DNA of 64,000 nucleotides. Origin: Micromussa lordhowensis (Eukaryota > Cnidaria > Anthozoa > Scleractinia > Lobophylliidae). Of this stretch, positions 33,374 through 48,000 are shown piece by piece. The DNA lies in assembly GCA_964020085.1 (NCBI GenBank), contig OZ026604.1:1218501-1282500 (forward strand). Reading direction: 5' to 3'. Each line of letters begins with the position of its first letter. Positions within the stretch are counted from its first letter, which is position 1. Under the pieces are notes generated by a model. That model saw only the letters and a program-made list of their open reading frames with translations. It had not been told where the DNA came from and made no database searches. A program made the position numbers and the translations under genes.

Positions 33374-34640
33374 TTGTGAGTTCCTAATATACCCGTAGAT
33401 GGTAAAGAATACAAGTGAAAATATGAAAGATCATATATTTGAACTGCGGAGAAAGAACTAATCTTCTCATTTGTTTGTAGTTAACGTTATTATAGGAAAC
33501 TGGTACAATTGCTTCACATAACAAAGAGAACACTGAATTACGCTTCTCCTTACAAAGATATTTAACTCAGTAAAGTCACCAGAAATTTTCTAACTCCCAA
33601 AAAGTCTTCGCATCGCAAATTATTTCAAGCAGCCTTCAGTCAAGTTTTTCTACTTTCGTCGTTATTGGGAATTGTGTTCAGCAAGTTGTAGGCTCAAACT
33701 CCAAATAGACGAACTATTTAATGAAGCAACCACGTAATCCGGAACATACAACAAAAGGCGACTCACAATGGCTAAAACGTTTAAGAAACTAGACTCAAAA
33801 CTCCAAAAACAGCAGCAAGGCTGGCCAAAAATTTCAAACATGGCAAAAAAATATAATTAAGATGAAAATCTGGAAGATTGCGACAGCGAAATTCTGATGT
33901 ACGTGCGACAACGTTCTGGGCCACGATTGGCGAATTTAAATCACTTGCAATCATGCGCGCGGACAAAAACTCGTAATAAGGTGAGAGGGGTTAGTTCAGA
34001 GTTCGTAAAGTTCACAACAGTCGTTAACTAGTATTCTCTAGATACATGTTCAACATATCAATTTTCACCAGTAGTTTTTTAAATATATTTTTATTTTAAA
34101 AACAATTTTGCAAAGCAAGTTTTGCTTCCTGTACAAATCCAATACTGTTGCATACGTAAATGAAACTACGAGACGTTACTTTGTCGTCGCTCAGCGCGAC
34201 TGACGCTTCGTAGAAAATACTAGATCTGTTACAAATGTTAAAAGTAAAACTTGTCTGGTTCAATGTTGCCGGAGCTAGCAGTTCTTTATGGCATGTGAAA
34301 ACACCATCATCTGGAACACAACCAAACCACCGACCACGTCGCTAGGCAACATAACGACCTTATGACGTCACGCTATAATGACGTGGCAACTTGTGAAGCA
34401 CTCCTCGCGAAAACTGTTTCATAAAACCTAAGCCTGTAATATCTCTTGATTAGTGGGAATACCACATGACTTGACAATTTGTCGTTGCCCATGTGAAGTT
34501 GCTGAAAGGAGAATGGCACAACAAGAAATTCTCAAACACCGCTGCTTGTTAACTGACTAGCACCAAAGGTGCACTGAAAGATCCTCAAAGCTTGCTTGTT
34601 CTAAAAACGTTCTATTTGCACCGTAGCTTTAGCTTCCACA
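33374..34640. other. No gene seen
   Basis: AT-rich intergenic sequence downstream of the HERC gene. No ORF of note, RNA gene or clear repeat was recognised. Confidence 0.45.
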
Positions 34641-34644
34641 GTCA

Positions 34645-34650
34645 TTTATT
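34645..34650 (-). terminator. Candidate polyadenylation signal of the HERC gene
   Basis: TTTATT on the plus strand gives AATAAA on the gene strand, about 410 bases past the stop codon. This is a plausible 3' UTR length. Confidence 0.45.
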
Positions 34651-35055
34651 CAGATCGACGTCCAATGAACCTATGTTCTTTCCTTGTCGATATTCAAGAT
34701 TTGCGACACTGTCTTTTTTCCCCTCACCATCGACAAGGACTGTCCTCTTTCTTGGCCTTACACGAAGGTTTTCCAACGATATACCGGTCTCTTCCTCGAC
34801 AAAAACTGAGCCGGAAGAAGGCCAATCATCTTTTTAATCAGACCCTGTAAGATTTAATGTCATGCCACTCTCTGTGCCATACACTGAGGTTTAAGGTCGG
34901 TATGTCTAATTTCATAGTTAGTCGTGGATGACCAATTACCGTTCTTCACCAACCTAAGCTCTAACAAGGCAATGTCTCTTCTATCGAACCACGAATCCAA
35001 ACAGATCAATTGTCTCTCTTGGTCATTGACTGAGGTTTAAGGACGTAGACTCAAT

Positions 35056-38000
35056 TCAAGCAAGTCCAAAGCCCGTTGAGCATTCCACAGCTTGGCTGAG
35101 TTTTGTTTTCATAATTTGTTTCGTTAGGTATCTCGGTAAATCCAGCAAGTTAAAACAAGTGTGGGCCACAGGGAGGTGATCTCCACGCTCTCCACCAGCC
35201 ACAGATTGAATTATGATCTGTAAAAAAATAACACACAGCGGTTAGATTAGGAGTCCTGTGACCTGTTCTTCAAAGGAGAATACCAGTATAGTTATAAAGC
35301 AACTGGGAAATTTCTTCAATATATAAACTGCGGTGTTTTATAAGGATTTCCAGCCCTGACAAAAGCCGTACGATAATTTTCACCGTGATGATATCGATGA
35401 CGTCATGTTTTAGGCATGTTTTGACCCTTCAACTGTACTTAAAGTTGTTAGTGTATAATCGAAAAATATTCCGATCTCCTTCGGAAGTCTTAACCAATCT
35501 TCAGTTATCTTCGGAAATTGTCGGGAAATGTTTGGAAACGTTCGTGTGACTTTTGGAGACTATTCGGAAATCATCGGAAAGTTGTCGGAAATCTTTGCAA
35601 AATCGTCAAAACCGTCGTTTTCAGTATGTTTATAAAATAAACACGAAGAGAAATGTACCTTCATAGATTTCATTCCCAAGATTGGCACTCTGTCACTTCC
35701 TGTTAAGAAAGCTAGAAAGATAAACAAATGGTCAACACAGTTAAACTTTACTAGCTTATATTCGTTTCGTAGCATTTTTTAATAAACAGTTTAAATTAGT
35801 AACAAGCTAAAATTTGTTTAGTGTTATTGGAAGAATTACTTAAAGGGCTTATTTGCTTCACTACATACTACTAACATACCAAGGAATTTTTTCTTCATGA
35901 CAATTGGAAAGTCAAAAAATACTTCCCAGAAGTTTCTGATCACAGGGTGGTACTTGTGGTATTCTCCTTTATAATCTGCAACCTGAGGAAAACAAACAAA
36001 GCTCTTCTTTAACAAGCTAAAGGTGAATCAAATGGGAAGGGGAAGGCGAATGGGGGTAAGGGGACAAGGGGGCAAGGGGACAAGGGGGCAAGGGGGCAAG
36101 GGGGCAAGGGGGCAAGGGGGCAAGGGGGCAAGGGGGCAAGGGGACAAATGGCAAGGGGGCAAGGGGGCAAGGGGACAAATGGCTAGGGGGCAAGGGGACA
36201 AATGGCAAGGGAGCAAGGGGCAAGGGGGCAAGGGGGCAGGGGGGCAAGGGGGCAAGGGGGCAAGGGGACAAGGGGGCAAGGGGGCAAGGGGGCAAGGGGG
36301 CAAGGGGGCAAGGGGGCAAGGGGGCAAGGGGGCAAGGGGGCAAGGGGGCAAGGGGGCAAGGGGGCAATATGGCACCGGGGGAATGGGCAAGGAAGAGAGG
36401 TGACAAGGCTGCGAGTCGGAAAAGAGGAAGCTGGGAGCAGGGCAGAGTAACGGAGGGGGTTTGGATTAAGACAAGGAATGTTTAGATTTAAGGGTGTTTC
36501 GTTAGTTCATTTACCTCAATGTCCTACGCCCTGTATTTATAATAATACTTAACCTAAACACTATCGACCCATCCTATCTTGCGCTCAGAACAGAATACTG
36601 CAAATTTGTCTATTCTATTACCTGTTCCAGTTCTCTGAAGTCATAATCTTGACATCCAACCACCATCTGCATGAGCTCCTCAGGGTGGAAAAACTCCTGT
36701 AACGTAAACAGGTTCAGACCGAAATCAACCAAACCTCGTGCAATTGTCCTCCTCTAATAACATCCTTGTTCCATGACAATAAATTTAACGTCACTTTTTT
36801 CAGCATGCATTGTTTCAAACTCTTAATATCAGTTGTCATATTTCTATTGATTAATTCACACGGCATCCTTGCTTATCGATGTTAACTGTACAATACAGAG
36901 GCAACAGGTGACAGCTTATTGTACAATGTCAACTTACCAAGACTTTTCCGCCACACACACGGTGGAATCCTAAGGAAAAAGCCTCAAATTGCTTTTTTAC
37001 TGCCTTGTTCAAGTAGTAGTCGATGTAAACTTCCACATACTGCTCTCTAAAAACAAACAAACAAAGCAGGCACGTTTATTACAACTCAATTCCATTTGTG
37101 AATTTGTGGTGACTAATTCTATGGAAGGAATTCAGAGCCACCATAAAATGTAAAATATTTAAGGTGGCTTTGAACCCTTTCTGTATCAACAAATGATAAT
37201 CGAAAAAGATTAAAAAAATCGGAAGATGACCCAGCATTATATACAGCGGTTACTCTCTCTATGCATGTTCAGAACTGATATTGAACTTGAACGCATGCGC
37301 ACAATAAACCGGAACCAGTATTTTTCGGTTCGTCTAGTCACCATCGGTCACCGCTGTCCGAAAACGCGTGGGATATGGGGATGAGATTGTTGTTTTACGA
37401 TAGCTGCAGAAATTATCGTGCGCTTATTGTCTAATATTCATTGCCAATAAGCGGAAAGACACGTGGATTTATAATTTATGAGATGCGTTAACAAGCGAGA
37501 GAGGACAATTTGTTATCGTAAAAAACAAATTGACGTCAGTTTTTCATATGCATCTATCCTGTTATTGACAATGTTATGACGAAATTCATGAAAAACTGAC
37601 GTCAATTTGTTAAATCGATCACAGCATAAGTACTGGAAACCGTTTCCTGACACATTTATATTTAACACTGAAAGCAAATGTACCTGTTTTCAAGTGTGAC
37701 TGCTGTGTTCCCGCCATCTGGAATCAAATCAATGTATTCCAGTACTCCATATTTCTCGCGGACAATCTATACGATAAGAAAAATATGACGCACTACAATT
37801 AATTTCAGTTCTTTCATAGCAGTTGATTTCAACTTTTGATGGCTGTAGTTACAATCTGTGGCCTTGAATCACTCACTCCTAGGCACTGAGTAAAAGCAAT
37901 GCTAAACACTAACAGTTAATCTATTAATCAGTTAACTGATTAATCACCCTCAGTTTTGACATTTTAAGGGAAAATATGACAACACTTCTTGGAAATGTAA

Positions 38001-41000
38001 GAAAGATTATTTAACGTTCTATGACAATAAAGACAGAAAAAGAAATACCAGTCTCAATGACAACAAATGCGATATCACATCGATAGGAAAGTAGAAAATA
38101 CTACTAAAACAAGACCATACGGGACCCTGAGACTCTGACTATACGGGATACTTGGTAACATGTAGACTTTACCATACCTACCCACATGTCCAGGTAAGTG
38201 TGGACAAATTCTTCGAGTTAAAAGAGGATCACAACTTGCCTGAAAAGTGAGTCCTAACGTCTCCGAAATGTCCTCTTCTTCCTCATACTCAAGTAAATTC
38301 TCAAGATTTCTGTACGATAACATAAAGAAAAATTACATTACTATAAATATAATGGACAAAAGTCACAACTGATCGTAAGTTGCGTTTATGTTCTCGTGGT
38401 AACAATGTATAGAAAAACAGTTCTCGGATTGGGGTTTGTGAGTTACATGATATTATTATTCAACTTTCATACACTGTATGAATTCCGATTATCTGATTGG
38501 CTGATTTGCACCACGTAATACTAGGTTGTGACGAAACAACCTCCATGACGTCATTATCGTGGTGTAATAGCCGTGGTGTAAATTCAACACAGCACTGCCA
38601 TTACACCATGGCTTCGGCTGACTCAAAGTTTGACGATTTCTTTGTGCAGTGTATTCAATTTGAATAATAAAGACATTAATTCAACAGTCCCTTAAACAAT
38701 CTACAATATAACAAATTTTCCCCACAGTACCAGTACTAAAATTTAAGCCCTTCCACTTGACTGCGAAGAACCCGCCTCACACAGGCAGTGTCCTATCGCC
38801 TACTGGCACACTAATCCGTCACGGAAACGTACTCTTCAAACAGAAGGAATTTGAAATCTCCGGCCTTGCGTTTTCGTGCGGACGAGAAACATTTTGAAAA
38901 CGGAGCTTTTCGAAACGACGGCGTCACGATAATTATGTGATTTTCCTGACCGAGATTTCCTCAAACACAAATGTAATTGTTGTGTTTTTAAATTAGCGTG
39001 GACGGGAAACATTTGATGCGTTTTCAGAGTGAAACTTCCGTTTTCAAATTCCTCTGGCGTAGCTTGGACAGGACTCAGGTTCAGACTGCACATAGCGACA
39101 ATAATATTTTTTAAGAGTTTAAATTTAAAAGAAAAGTGATCTGTAGAATTTGATCGCTACTACATACAACTGTAAAGAAATTCACCCACCATAAAATATC
39201 TCCGTAAAAATCGCATGCAATAACATATTAGTATCAACTTATTTTTAGGCAGGTCCACATAAGCTATACGGTCGCGATTATTTGACCTACGTGAACAAAT
39301 AAAGTATGCATAATTACCTGGCAACAAGAGGTTTAAAGCCTCTGAAGTCATCTAGATTCGGTTTCCTAAAGTAAAACAAAAGAAAAATTAATGTTAAAGT
39401 ATTCACCAGATAACTAAACGAATGGTCCCAATGCGCTAGTCACTAGGCCACTGCGGTTGACATAGCCTAGCCTTCTTCATGGTGGTAATTTATTAGCATT
39501 AACCTACCTGCCTAACAGTTTCTTGTACAAAACCGGAGGAAATCTGAGATCGATAATAGTGGAATTGTAGATGGCCAGTCCACAAATGACACCAATCAAC
39601 AAAAACATCGGGCTCTCCTCAAATGTCTGTAACAAAAAAAAAATAACACGATGAATAACGAGTAGAACATGCCAAGAACGCTTGACATTTAATATAAGAC
39701 AAAAAACAACTAAGATATTGTCACTGAATGCTTTTATACCTGATTAGTCTAGTTCACTTATAACAGTTCATCGGTCTTGATAACTAACACAGTACAAGCC
39801 AACTTTTGTACTTCTTCGTGTGCAACTCTTAAAGTAATACCCTGAAGTGTCTTAGAACTTTAGCGTTCCGTCCAGAACTTTTCTAAAAGGGATGACGAGC
39901 CCTACCCTCCCCTCCCAGAATCAAACTAGAGGACCAAGACACAAGAGTGCATTACTTGGAACTATACACAACAATCACGCTTTAACATACCGTGTCGTTG
40001 AACCAGATGGTCTTAGACTCTTCAATGTAAGTGAACATGCCAAATTTTGGATCTAAAATCTCTGTCAGTAGAAGCATGAAGAATTCCTAACGAAATCACA
40101 ATTAAACTATCAGAAAATGGCCGACAACACACATCACTGAACAAGTATTTTGGGAAGAGCTATATGCAGAATTACAAGGATGGAAGTGGCCCAAAGTTCA
40201 CCAAATTCAATTTGTGACAAGATGTCAAGATATTAAAATTGCTATTCCAATGAAATTTTGAATCTCTGTTGATGTTTCTTTCCTTATAATCTCTATTGTT
40301 GTTGTTTACCTTCCTTCTATGTCAAAATAATAAAAACAGGTTTATAGCAAACTCCGGCCATATTTATTAAAACACGGTATATCAACCAGAACACAATCAA
40401 TCTTAGTCTAATCTGATCTCCAGTTTGCAAACATTTCAATTTTCCTAGCGGGACACTTTACCTTTCTTACACCACCTGCATCGACACCCTCCTCGCCATA
40501 AAACACGACCTGTAACATACAAATAACACCAGAAATATAAGTGGACCAAAATTGCCAATGCAAAAACTAATTTGTAGCACAGAAAGTCTCTTTAAATCGC
40601 TTAGTTTAATGATTTTACAGGCATTTCCTCCCCAGAAAATGGTCGTGAGAGGGTGAGCATGCAGTTTTTTGTCGTCTTTCTCAGCCCCGCATGTCTATTT
40701 TTTTCTCTTAAGCATTATTTTGCTGAAGATTCGGGGATTTTGGTCTGTAGTAAACAAAAGGATTGCAAATCGAAGCTCAACAGGGTTTGGAATTGGTTAC
40801 GTTTTTAGAGTCCCAACAGCTGCCCCAACCACAAATACACTGCATATTCCCCTCAGGGGAAGGGGGAAGGGAAGCAATTAAGGAACCAATCATGTCAGGT
40901 ATAATAACTTGATCAAAAACTAAATTCCTCCGAGATGAATTATAGCAAATGAGTGGGCACTAGTGAGGAGAATCTGTACCTTGAGAGGTTTTTTCAAGTC

Positions 41001-43072
41001 ACAAGGACCGCACTTCATGATGTGATTCAGAGTGTTGTCCACGATGTTCTCTCTCTTGACCACTATCACCAGTACAGGGTTGTCTGGATTGATTGGCAAC
41101 ATGGACATCATCGACTGGACATTGCGGCGATTCACTTCCTCTACAGCACTCTGTAAAAGCAGACAACGTGCCATACACTCTTTTATTAAACAGAAACGAG
41201 TGTTTTACAGGAAAATTCACCACTCTTAAAATTCATACGAAACTTCATTGCAATCTTCGAAAATGTTCGGAAATCTTCGGGAATTTTAGGAAATTTTCGG
41301 AAAAATGTCCGAAAACGTTCGTGATGCCTTCGGAAAACTTTTAGAGAACCTTCGGAAATCTTCTGAAAGTGGTCAGAAATCTTCGGAAAAACGTCGTATA
41401 AGTATGTTCATGTCATGTTCAACTCGTTCTCTGCGCTCACTCGTGAGATATCGAGTTGAACACTCAATAACAAACTTCCATATCTATCATCGCCCATGTA
41501 TTACAAAAATGTTTATTTTATACAAAACAAATATCTGAGAGATCATATATTTGAACCGGGGGATAAAGATATTAAAGATCACTGCAGTTTTGAACACAAC
41601 TTAGGCAGCTGTGAAAGGAACTGAACAAAATTCAAACTTGACCAACCATGACCTCTGCAATAGCAATGCAGTGCTCTACCAACTGAGCTATCAAGCTATC
41701 TGGAAGCTGGTCATATTGCAAGTTCAAACCAAATCTTTATGGATGGAAAAATTGCCAAATTTCAATTTGCTCTTCCTCTAACAATTCACTCAATAACGTC
41801 ATTTTGCTGTTCTAGAATCATTTTGTATACAAGCAAAGATACTCAGTCATAATTTAACACACTGTTTTGACCAAACAGCAAAACTGCTGTGATTAGTAAG
41901 GGTGTGTCCCTTTCTTACCTGCATCTGCATCACAGCATCTGTTTGAAGCAGTGTCGTCTTGGCTTCAGCGTCAAAAACAAATGGGTAGCGACAAAACGAA
42001 AATGTTTGCTATAAGAGACAATGACAAAGCAGCATTATTCATCTCACTTTTTATCTTGATTTTATATCAGATTCTTTATAGTAATTAAGAAGGACAACTA
42101 ACAGTCGTTTCCAAATGAAACATGCTTGTATTTTCTGTTGTCATATCTGAGGGTAAAAGCACTAAAAGTAAAGTGCCACAGTGTCATCTTCTCAGCTACT
42201 TGATCGGCCTCGGGGGGGGGGGGGGGGGGGGGGGGGGGCGGAATTCATATAAAAAGGGCGGGGCTGCTCGCCGGAATTTTGAAAAGAACTCTTAAGAGGT
42301 ACTCAGATCTGCTTTGTGGGCTGGATTGAATTTCTCACCCTAAGAGGTACCAATTCTGACACAACACATTATCCTCTGTCATATTTAATTCAGCACAGTA
42401 CCCTAAAAGTTACCACAAAAGCTTCCACTGTGGATCTTGTGAGGCTGAACAACCTAAGAGGTGCCAAAATCGCGTTTTTAACCCCTAAGGTACGACGAGC
42501 AGCCCTGTCTTTTTTATGTGAGAGTTCCTCCCACGAATCCGGCCTCCAAATAAGCTACTGAATAAGTTGTCTATGAGTGCAATGTTGCAGCACGTGTCTG
42601 GGCTAATCCAACAAGGAAATGTAATGGGATAAAATGATTTGATGTGAAGGGAAGTAAACGGAAGAACTCCCCACCCACCCCACCCTGCCAGATTCAACCC
42701 CACAGTGCTGAGCAAAAAACTTTGGATAATCAATGGCCTACCACTTGATAAAGGTGGCGCCGAAAATCTTGACGGTTTGTCAGAATCTAAACAAAAGGAG
42801 AAGGAGGTGAACAGTTCAGCTGTGTTCTTATTTACGGCTGTGCTGTATCAGACTTGGACAAGTGCGACAACACTGGTTTATTGTCTCCTGGCCTAATAAA
42901 CAAGACTCTTTCTACACACTTCTTAATATTCCCTGCTCAGCAGACATAGGAGATTGGATACAAAAAATTCAATTCAGATGATATGGTTCTGCAGAAATGT
43001 TATTGGTGGGTAACTGCTCTTGCAAATTCAAAGAAGGAAAACCAATGCTAAGACATTTTAGTATCACCCAAC

Positions 43073-43110
<38 letters not shown>

Positions 43111-43254
43111 GCTACTAGGGGACTATTAGCAATAGTCATCGAGTACGAAATTCGCCAGTTTTTCTTTCGCTTTTTTCGCCAAATAAATATTTTTTCAACT
43201 TGCATTTGCAAACTTTATTATTCCCTTTTCTGTCCGACTAGTTGGGTGATACTA

Positions 43255-43288
<34 letters not shown>

Positions 43289-45013
43289 GTCAATAGCCCA
43301 TTCGGCTTCGCCTCATGGGCTATTGACCCGTAGCCCTTTCGGGCTACGGGTCTACTTGTTAAGTATTGTTCACGGAACCAAATCGAACCCTTTGTCATCA
43401 CACACACACACACACACACACATCTGTGTGTGTGATGGTTTACTAGAATGTATTTTCGGTATAACTGTCTTCCCTCCGCTGGAAATACTTACTTTACATT
43501 ATTTAAACCAGCTCCCTGACATTTTTAGCTTTTTAGTTATTTCAGGAAGCTGGTAACCCTTTACCTTTCAAAATCATCTAATTAATTAATTGTATAATAC
43601 TTCTAAACAGGTAATTAAGTGTTGTTGTCGTTTGTTAGGAAACTGAACAGATATTAATAGTAAATGGGCCATTTACATACTCTCGAAATCAGACGGGAAC
43701 TAGCTTGTAGTGTTGGCTCATGCAAGGGAATATCATTAAAAAGAGATAAATGTCAGTTGCATTTGCAAAGACCTCCCGTATTACCATCGGTTGCAAGCTA
43801 GTCCAGTACAATCCCGAAAATATGAAAATGGTCTATTTGAGCGCAAACGGAAGCATCTCGTTAGACGATTTTCATAGCTCTATTGTTGCTCAAAATTTTA
43901 AAACTATATTTACCAGGGCTGAAATGTTCGAAAGCCGCTTAACACTAACCCAGGATTAAAAGTTAGTTGAAGTGTTAATTTTTCTTGTCAAAAAATGTTT
44001 TTCAGTGCTTTTTTGATGTGTAGTACGAGATTATTCCAACTCAAAACAGAAGGAGGAACAATATGAATAAGAAAACTCACCAAAAAGTTACAAAACTGAA
44101 ATCAAAATTCTTGCAAATCCTTGGTTAGCTTAATCGGTCTTTAAACAACCCAATCCAGAACATTATTTCAAGATTGAAAACCATGATTTGTAACTGCCAT
44201 AGTGAGATATTTTTTTGGTTGCTTTTTTATCATCTTACTTTCTTAGGAAAAAAGCACATAATTTGTACCAGATGCCAGAGGGAATTTGAATATAACCCAA
44301 GAAAGCAAGATCCTGGTCTAATGCTGTAACCAAAATGCCACCATGCCTCGCTTAAATACAACTAAAAGAACTTCTAGTTTAAGTCTGCATTATCCAGAAA
44401 AACACTCATTTTGATTAAATGCAGTGCAAATTCATAAAACGTCAAATGCCCAAACTGTCCAATGCCCATCTCCATGTTGGCTTTAGCCACAGTTTAAAAC
44501 AAGTCCTTATGTGTAAAACTCCATATGAAAATGAATTTGATTTGCATGAGAATGAACATGCAGGTGAAACACCTATTCAAATGAATGGTTTCAAGCAGAG
44601 ACTTCTTGTGACCTGGGAGATAATGTAGATCACAGTTTGACACAATAACATTCCACAAATATTGTCGTTCCCTTCTGATTTTCACAGTGACAAGTTTTTC
44701 AAATAAAGAAATTATCATTATTTTCATTTGCTCCCACCATTATTTTTTCCGACAATATTAAAGCTTATTACCTGATTTTGAATCCAGTTGAAGTAGTCAG
44801 CTCTGATGTCAATGGTCTCTTGAATCTCAGGAATGTAAAATTGATTAAATGGCACAATGTCACCAGACTCTGTATTGACCTAATGAACAGGAACATGTGA
44901 AAGGAGAAAATAAAACACTTTTTAAGATAGATGTCTTTCAGATAATAGTACATGTACATGACATTGTATGTATATGATTTTTTTAACCTATGTTTTAGAA
45001 ATTAACAAAGTGA

Positions 45014-45052
<39 letters not shown>

Positions 45053-48000
45053 CTTTCATCTTTATTGAGGAAGCTCCCATCACAATGCATGGTTTTCAGG
45101 GAGGTCCTATTAAAACTTGCTAACTAAAGGTACTATAAAGCTAAAGTTCTATAGAAATATGCTAAGGAAATTTGACATGTAAATAGTAATAAAATGGAAG
45201 TTAAATAGAAAATTACTTTTTTAAATTAAAACCTATTAAATAATGACATTCTAAACGAATCAAGCGGTAACTTTAATAATAAATAAAATAAATTGTAATA
45301 TTCAGAGAGGAAGCCAACTCAGCTTTAGGCTGGTTTTTGTGTGGGTCCTCTATCTATGATCGAAATGGAATTTGGAGATGTTGGTTTTTCAGGAGGGAGT
45401 AAAACTGGAGTTCCCCCAGAAAAACCCTCGGAGCAGGGTGAGAACCAACAACAAACTCAACCCACACATATTACACCGGGCCAGAATCAAACCCAGGCCA
45501 CATTGGCGGAAGCGAGTGTTCTCACCACTCGCCATCCGTACTCCTATCCCAAAATCAGTGAACTACGCTTATTTCAAGGATTGCATATCAGAGTCTGTGA
45601 TACATTTTCCATGTTTGTATTCATTTTGAAAACATTCTAACACTAATAGATGTACTGAATAAACCTGGATAATGCCAAGAATCATACTAAGGAAAGAATG
45701 CACTTTAATTTTTAATCAGAGAACGTTTTCGTCTCAGTTTTACTCAAGCTTTAAGCTGAGAGCGAGAGAGATAGAGTTGCTCGTGGCCCACTTACCACAT
45801 TAAGCTGCTCTAAAACACCTAGACATGATGCAAGAGCTGCTTGTCGTCTTATGGCCTGAAAAAGAAACCAACTATGAAAATGGAAACATATCATTCTACA
45901 TTTTATTTTCAGCGGTTTTTGTCGTGCAGGAAAATGTATCCTTTTTGCCGTTCAAGAATTAGTAATTGAAATACTTACTTCTTCACCAATAAACTTTGGA
46001 GGTGGGAAATGCAGTAAATACTTTATACAATCTTGAAACATCTAAACACACAAAAATCCTAATGATTAGCATTACTGACAAAAAGAGACTAATAGAGGTA
46101 CCTCCAAAAATGATTGGTCTGGCAGAAAGGCTGAAAAGAGCACCAGGGACCACAAGGAATGAAAAACTTGGCCTTATGTCCCAGCCAGGAGGATAAGGAT
46201 GAGTGAGTTAGTGACAACCAAAATTGTGATGGGCTGGGCCACCACGTTTAACTTAAGTTTTACTCTACTCTAGTATAACCGGGGTGGGGGAGGGGTTCTC
46301 CTATGTATAATCTATATGGGTATGTTCCGCTGTGAAGTGTATGGTTTTCAGGCAGTTTAGTCTGGGATAGGGTATAGAAACCAGACAGTTTTTTTCTAGA
46401 CCAGGGTATAATTTACGGGGAAGTGGCCAGTGTATAAATAATTTAGTTCAGAACAGGGTTCTTTACCTGGAGTTCTTATAATAGAAACTGAAACTCAAAA
46501 GTGACTTTGTAAGATGTTGTAAGGGTACATATGAATGTTGTGCGGCGTAGCACTATGAACACAAATGGTGAAACAGAGAATTAACTTTGAAGTGTAAATT
46601 TAAGTGCTAAATGAACCCATGAATAACCCACTGGGCGTTAGCCCTAGTAAAGGGAATCAGAGAACCACACGAGGAAAAGAAAAAATCTTTTGACCTCGGT
46701 GGGAATCGAACCCACGACCTCCGGATTAGATCTACCCTTACTCTGCCGACTGAGCTACGAGGTCGGACAGAGAAAGTCAGGGACGATTAAGGTGGTGAAT
46801 CACAGGGTGTTTGTAAGATATTGGTTTAGTTAGCACAAAGTTGGACTATGATTGTAGTGATTAGTTTCTGGAAAATAGCTAGTCTGGGATAGGGTAGGGG
46901 TTTTTGGTGCCCAGTCTGGGATAGGGTACCTACACTGTGGGGGATTTTGGTGCCTCGTCTAATAATCCTTGCAAAATTAAGCTGATCTTGGTCCAGTATA
47001 GGGTAAGGGTTTTAGTGTCCCAGCAGCACACCAGCACCAAATGATTTACAGAGTACCTCGCCCGGAAGTATAACAGTAAATATGAAGTATCATTCATTGA
47101 ATTTATACGTCCATCATGACTCACTGTATTCCCAGAACTTAAAAGACATACCTTCATTGTATGAGAAAAATATGTTGAAGGTAATTTTGACCACCAGCAT
47201 CCTAAACAAAAGGAGATAAAACTAGAATCAGTGACAACCACAGGAACAATATGGGAAAATAACATCAAATGATCAAAAGGACAAGAGTTCAAACTTGGGT
47301 AAATGTCCTTGTATCACATTGTACAGAAAGAGAAACCACCTATTGACAGAAGGTTAGTGGCGTACTGATCATACACGTGCGTAAGGAAGGAGGAAAGAAG
47401 GATGACTCGTGCCCTGGGGATGACTCTTATATGAAAAGGTTGGGTTATGCCCTTCGGAAAATTTGAAAACGAAACCCTAAACCCCTAAAGAAGACCAATC
47501 TGGGTGTAGCTCAAGCTTTACTGGACCCCTAAAAGATATCACTTAAAAGGGAACAGGCTTGATTACCAGCGTCTGGTCAGGAAAGGAGCTTGCCTTGTAG
47601 ATTGTACTCAAGAGACTGGTGGAAATGGAAATAAGAGCCTTTCTTTTATTATAATTATTTCTTCCAATCCACCCTAAAAGATACTTTGACAGCTAAAATA
47701 GCGGCATTCAGTCATTGACACCCTAAGTGAGGCCAGAATCCTTGACTTGTACCCCGACGTGAGAAGAGCATCCCTAACCTTTTCATATGTGGAGCATACA
47801 GGAATGGTGATGAATATCAAATGTAGGGCATTTTTATAAATTTTTATTATCACTACATCACTGCCTTAATAATAATCTTTGGCTAGCACATTGTCAGATA
47901 AATTCAACTTGCAGCACCATTAAATGGAATTTTTCTGTTACAAAATTTACACCCTTGATATTGCTAATCATTTTGTGTACAGACTCACTTAAGACTTTGC

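Larger units (their letters stand above)
35056..42008 (-). other. HECT catalytic half of the HERC gene, exons 18-30
   Basis: The HECT landmarks occur in order: YPFVFDAEAKTTLL, VIVVKRENIVDN, EEGVDAGGVRKEFF, GMFTYIEES, GVICGLAIYNSTIIDL, HRVCGGKVL, FFHPEELMQMVVG, FLTGSDRVPILGM and the active-site HTCFNLLDLP. All residues known to be needed for E2 docking and thioester formation that I can recall by position are retained, so the enzyme should be active. Confidence 0.92.

Noticed and set aside
34592..34850. A plus-strand 81-codon ORF as a separate gene
   Set aside because: It lies opposite the probable HERC 3' UTR, with no family match or conserved partner.
36017..36406. Long ORFs on both strands (up to 129 codons) rich in Pro/Leu/Cys or Gly/Gln/Lys
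   Set aside because: They are frames through the 8-bp CAAGGGGG minisatellite within an intron, open in several frames at once.
43750..43959. A 69-codon plus-strand ORF starting MSVAFAKTSR
   Set aside because: It lies within HERC intron 17, has no recognisable domain, no splice context and no paralogue in the window.
46691..46766. A genuine tRNA gene on the minus strand
   Set aside because: The acceptor and T arms pair well, but the anticodon stem does not form and the unit has SINE-like flanks; three further tRNA-like units in the window look similarly derived.
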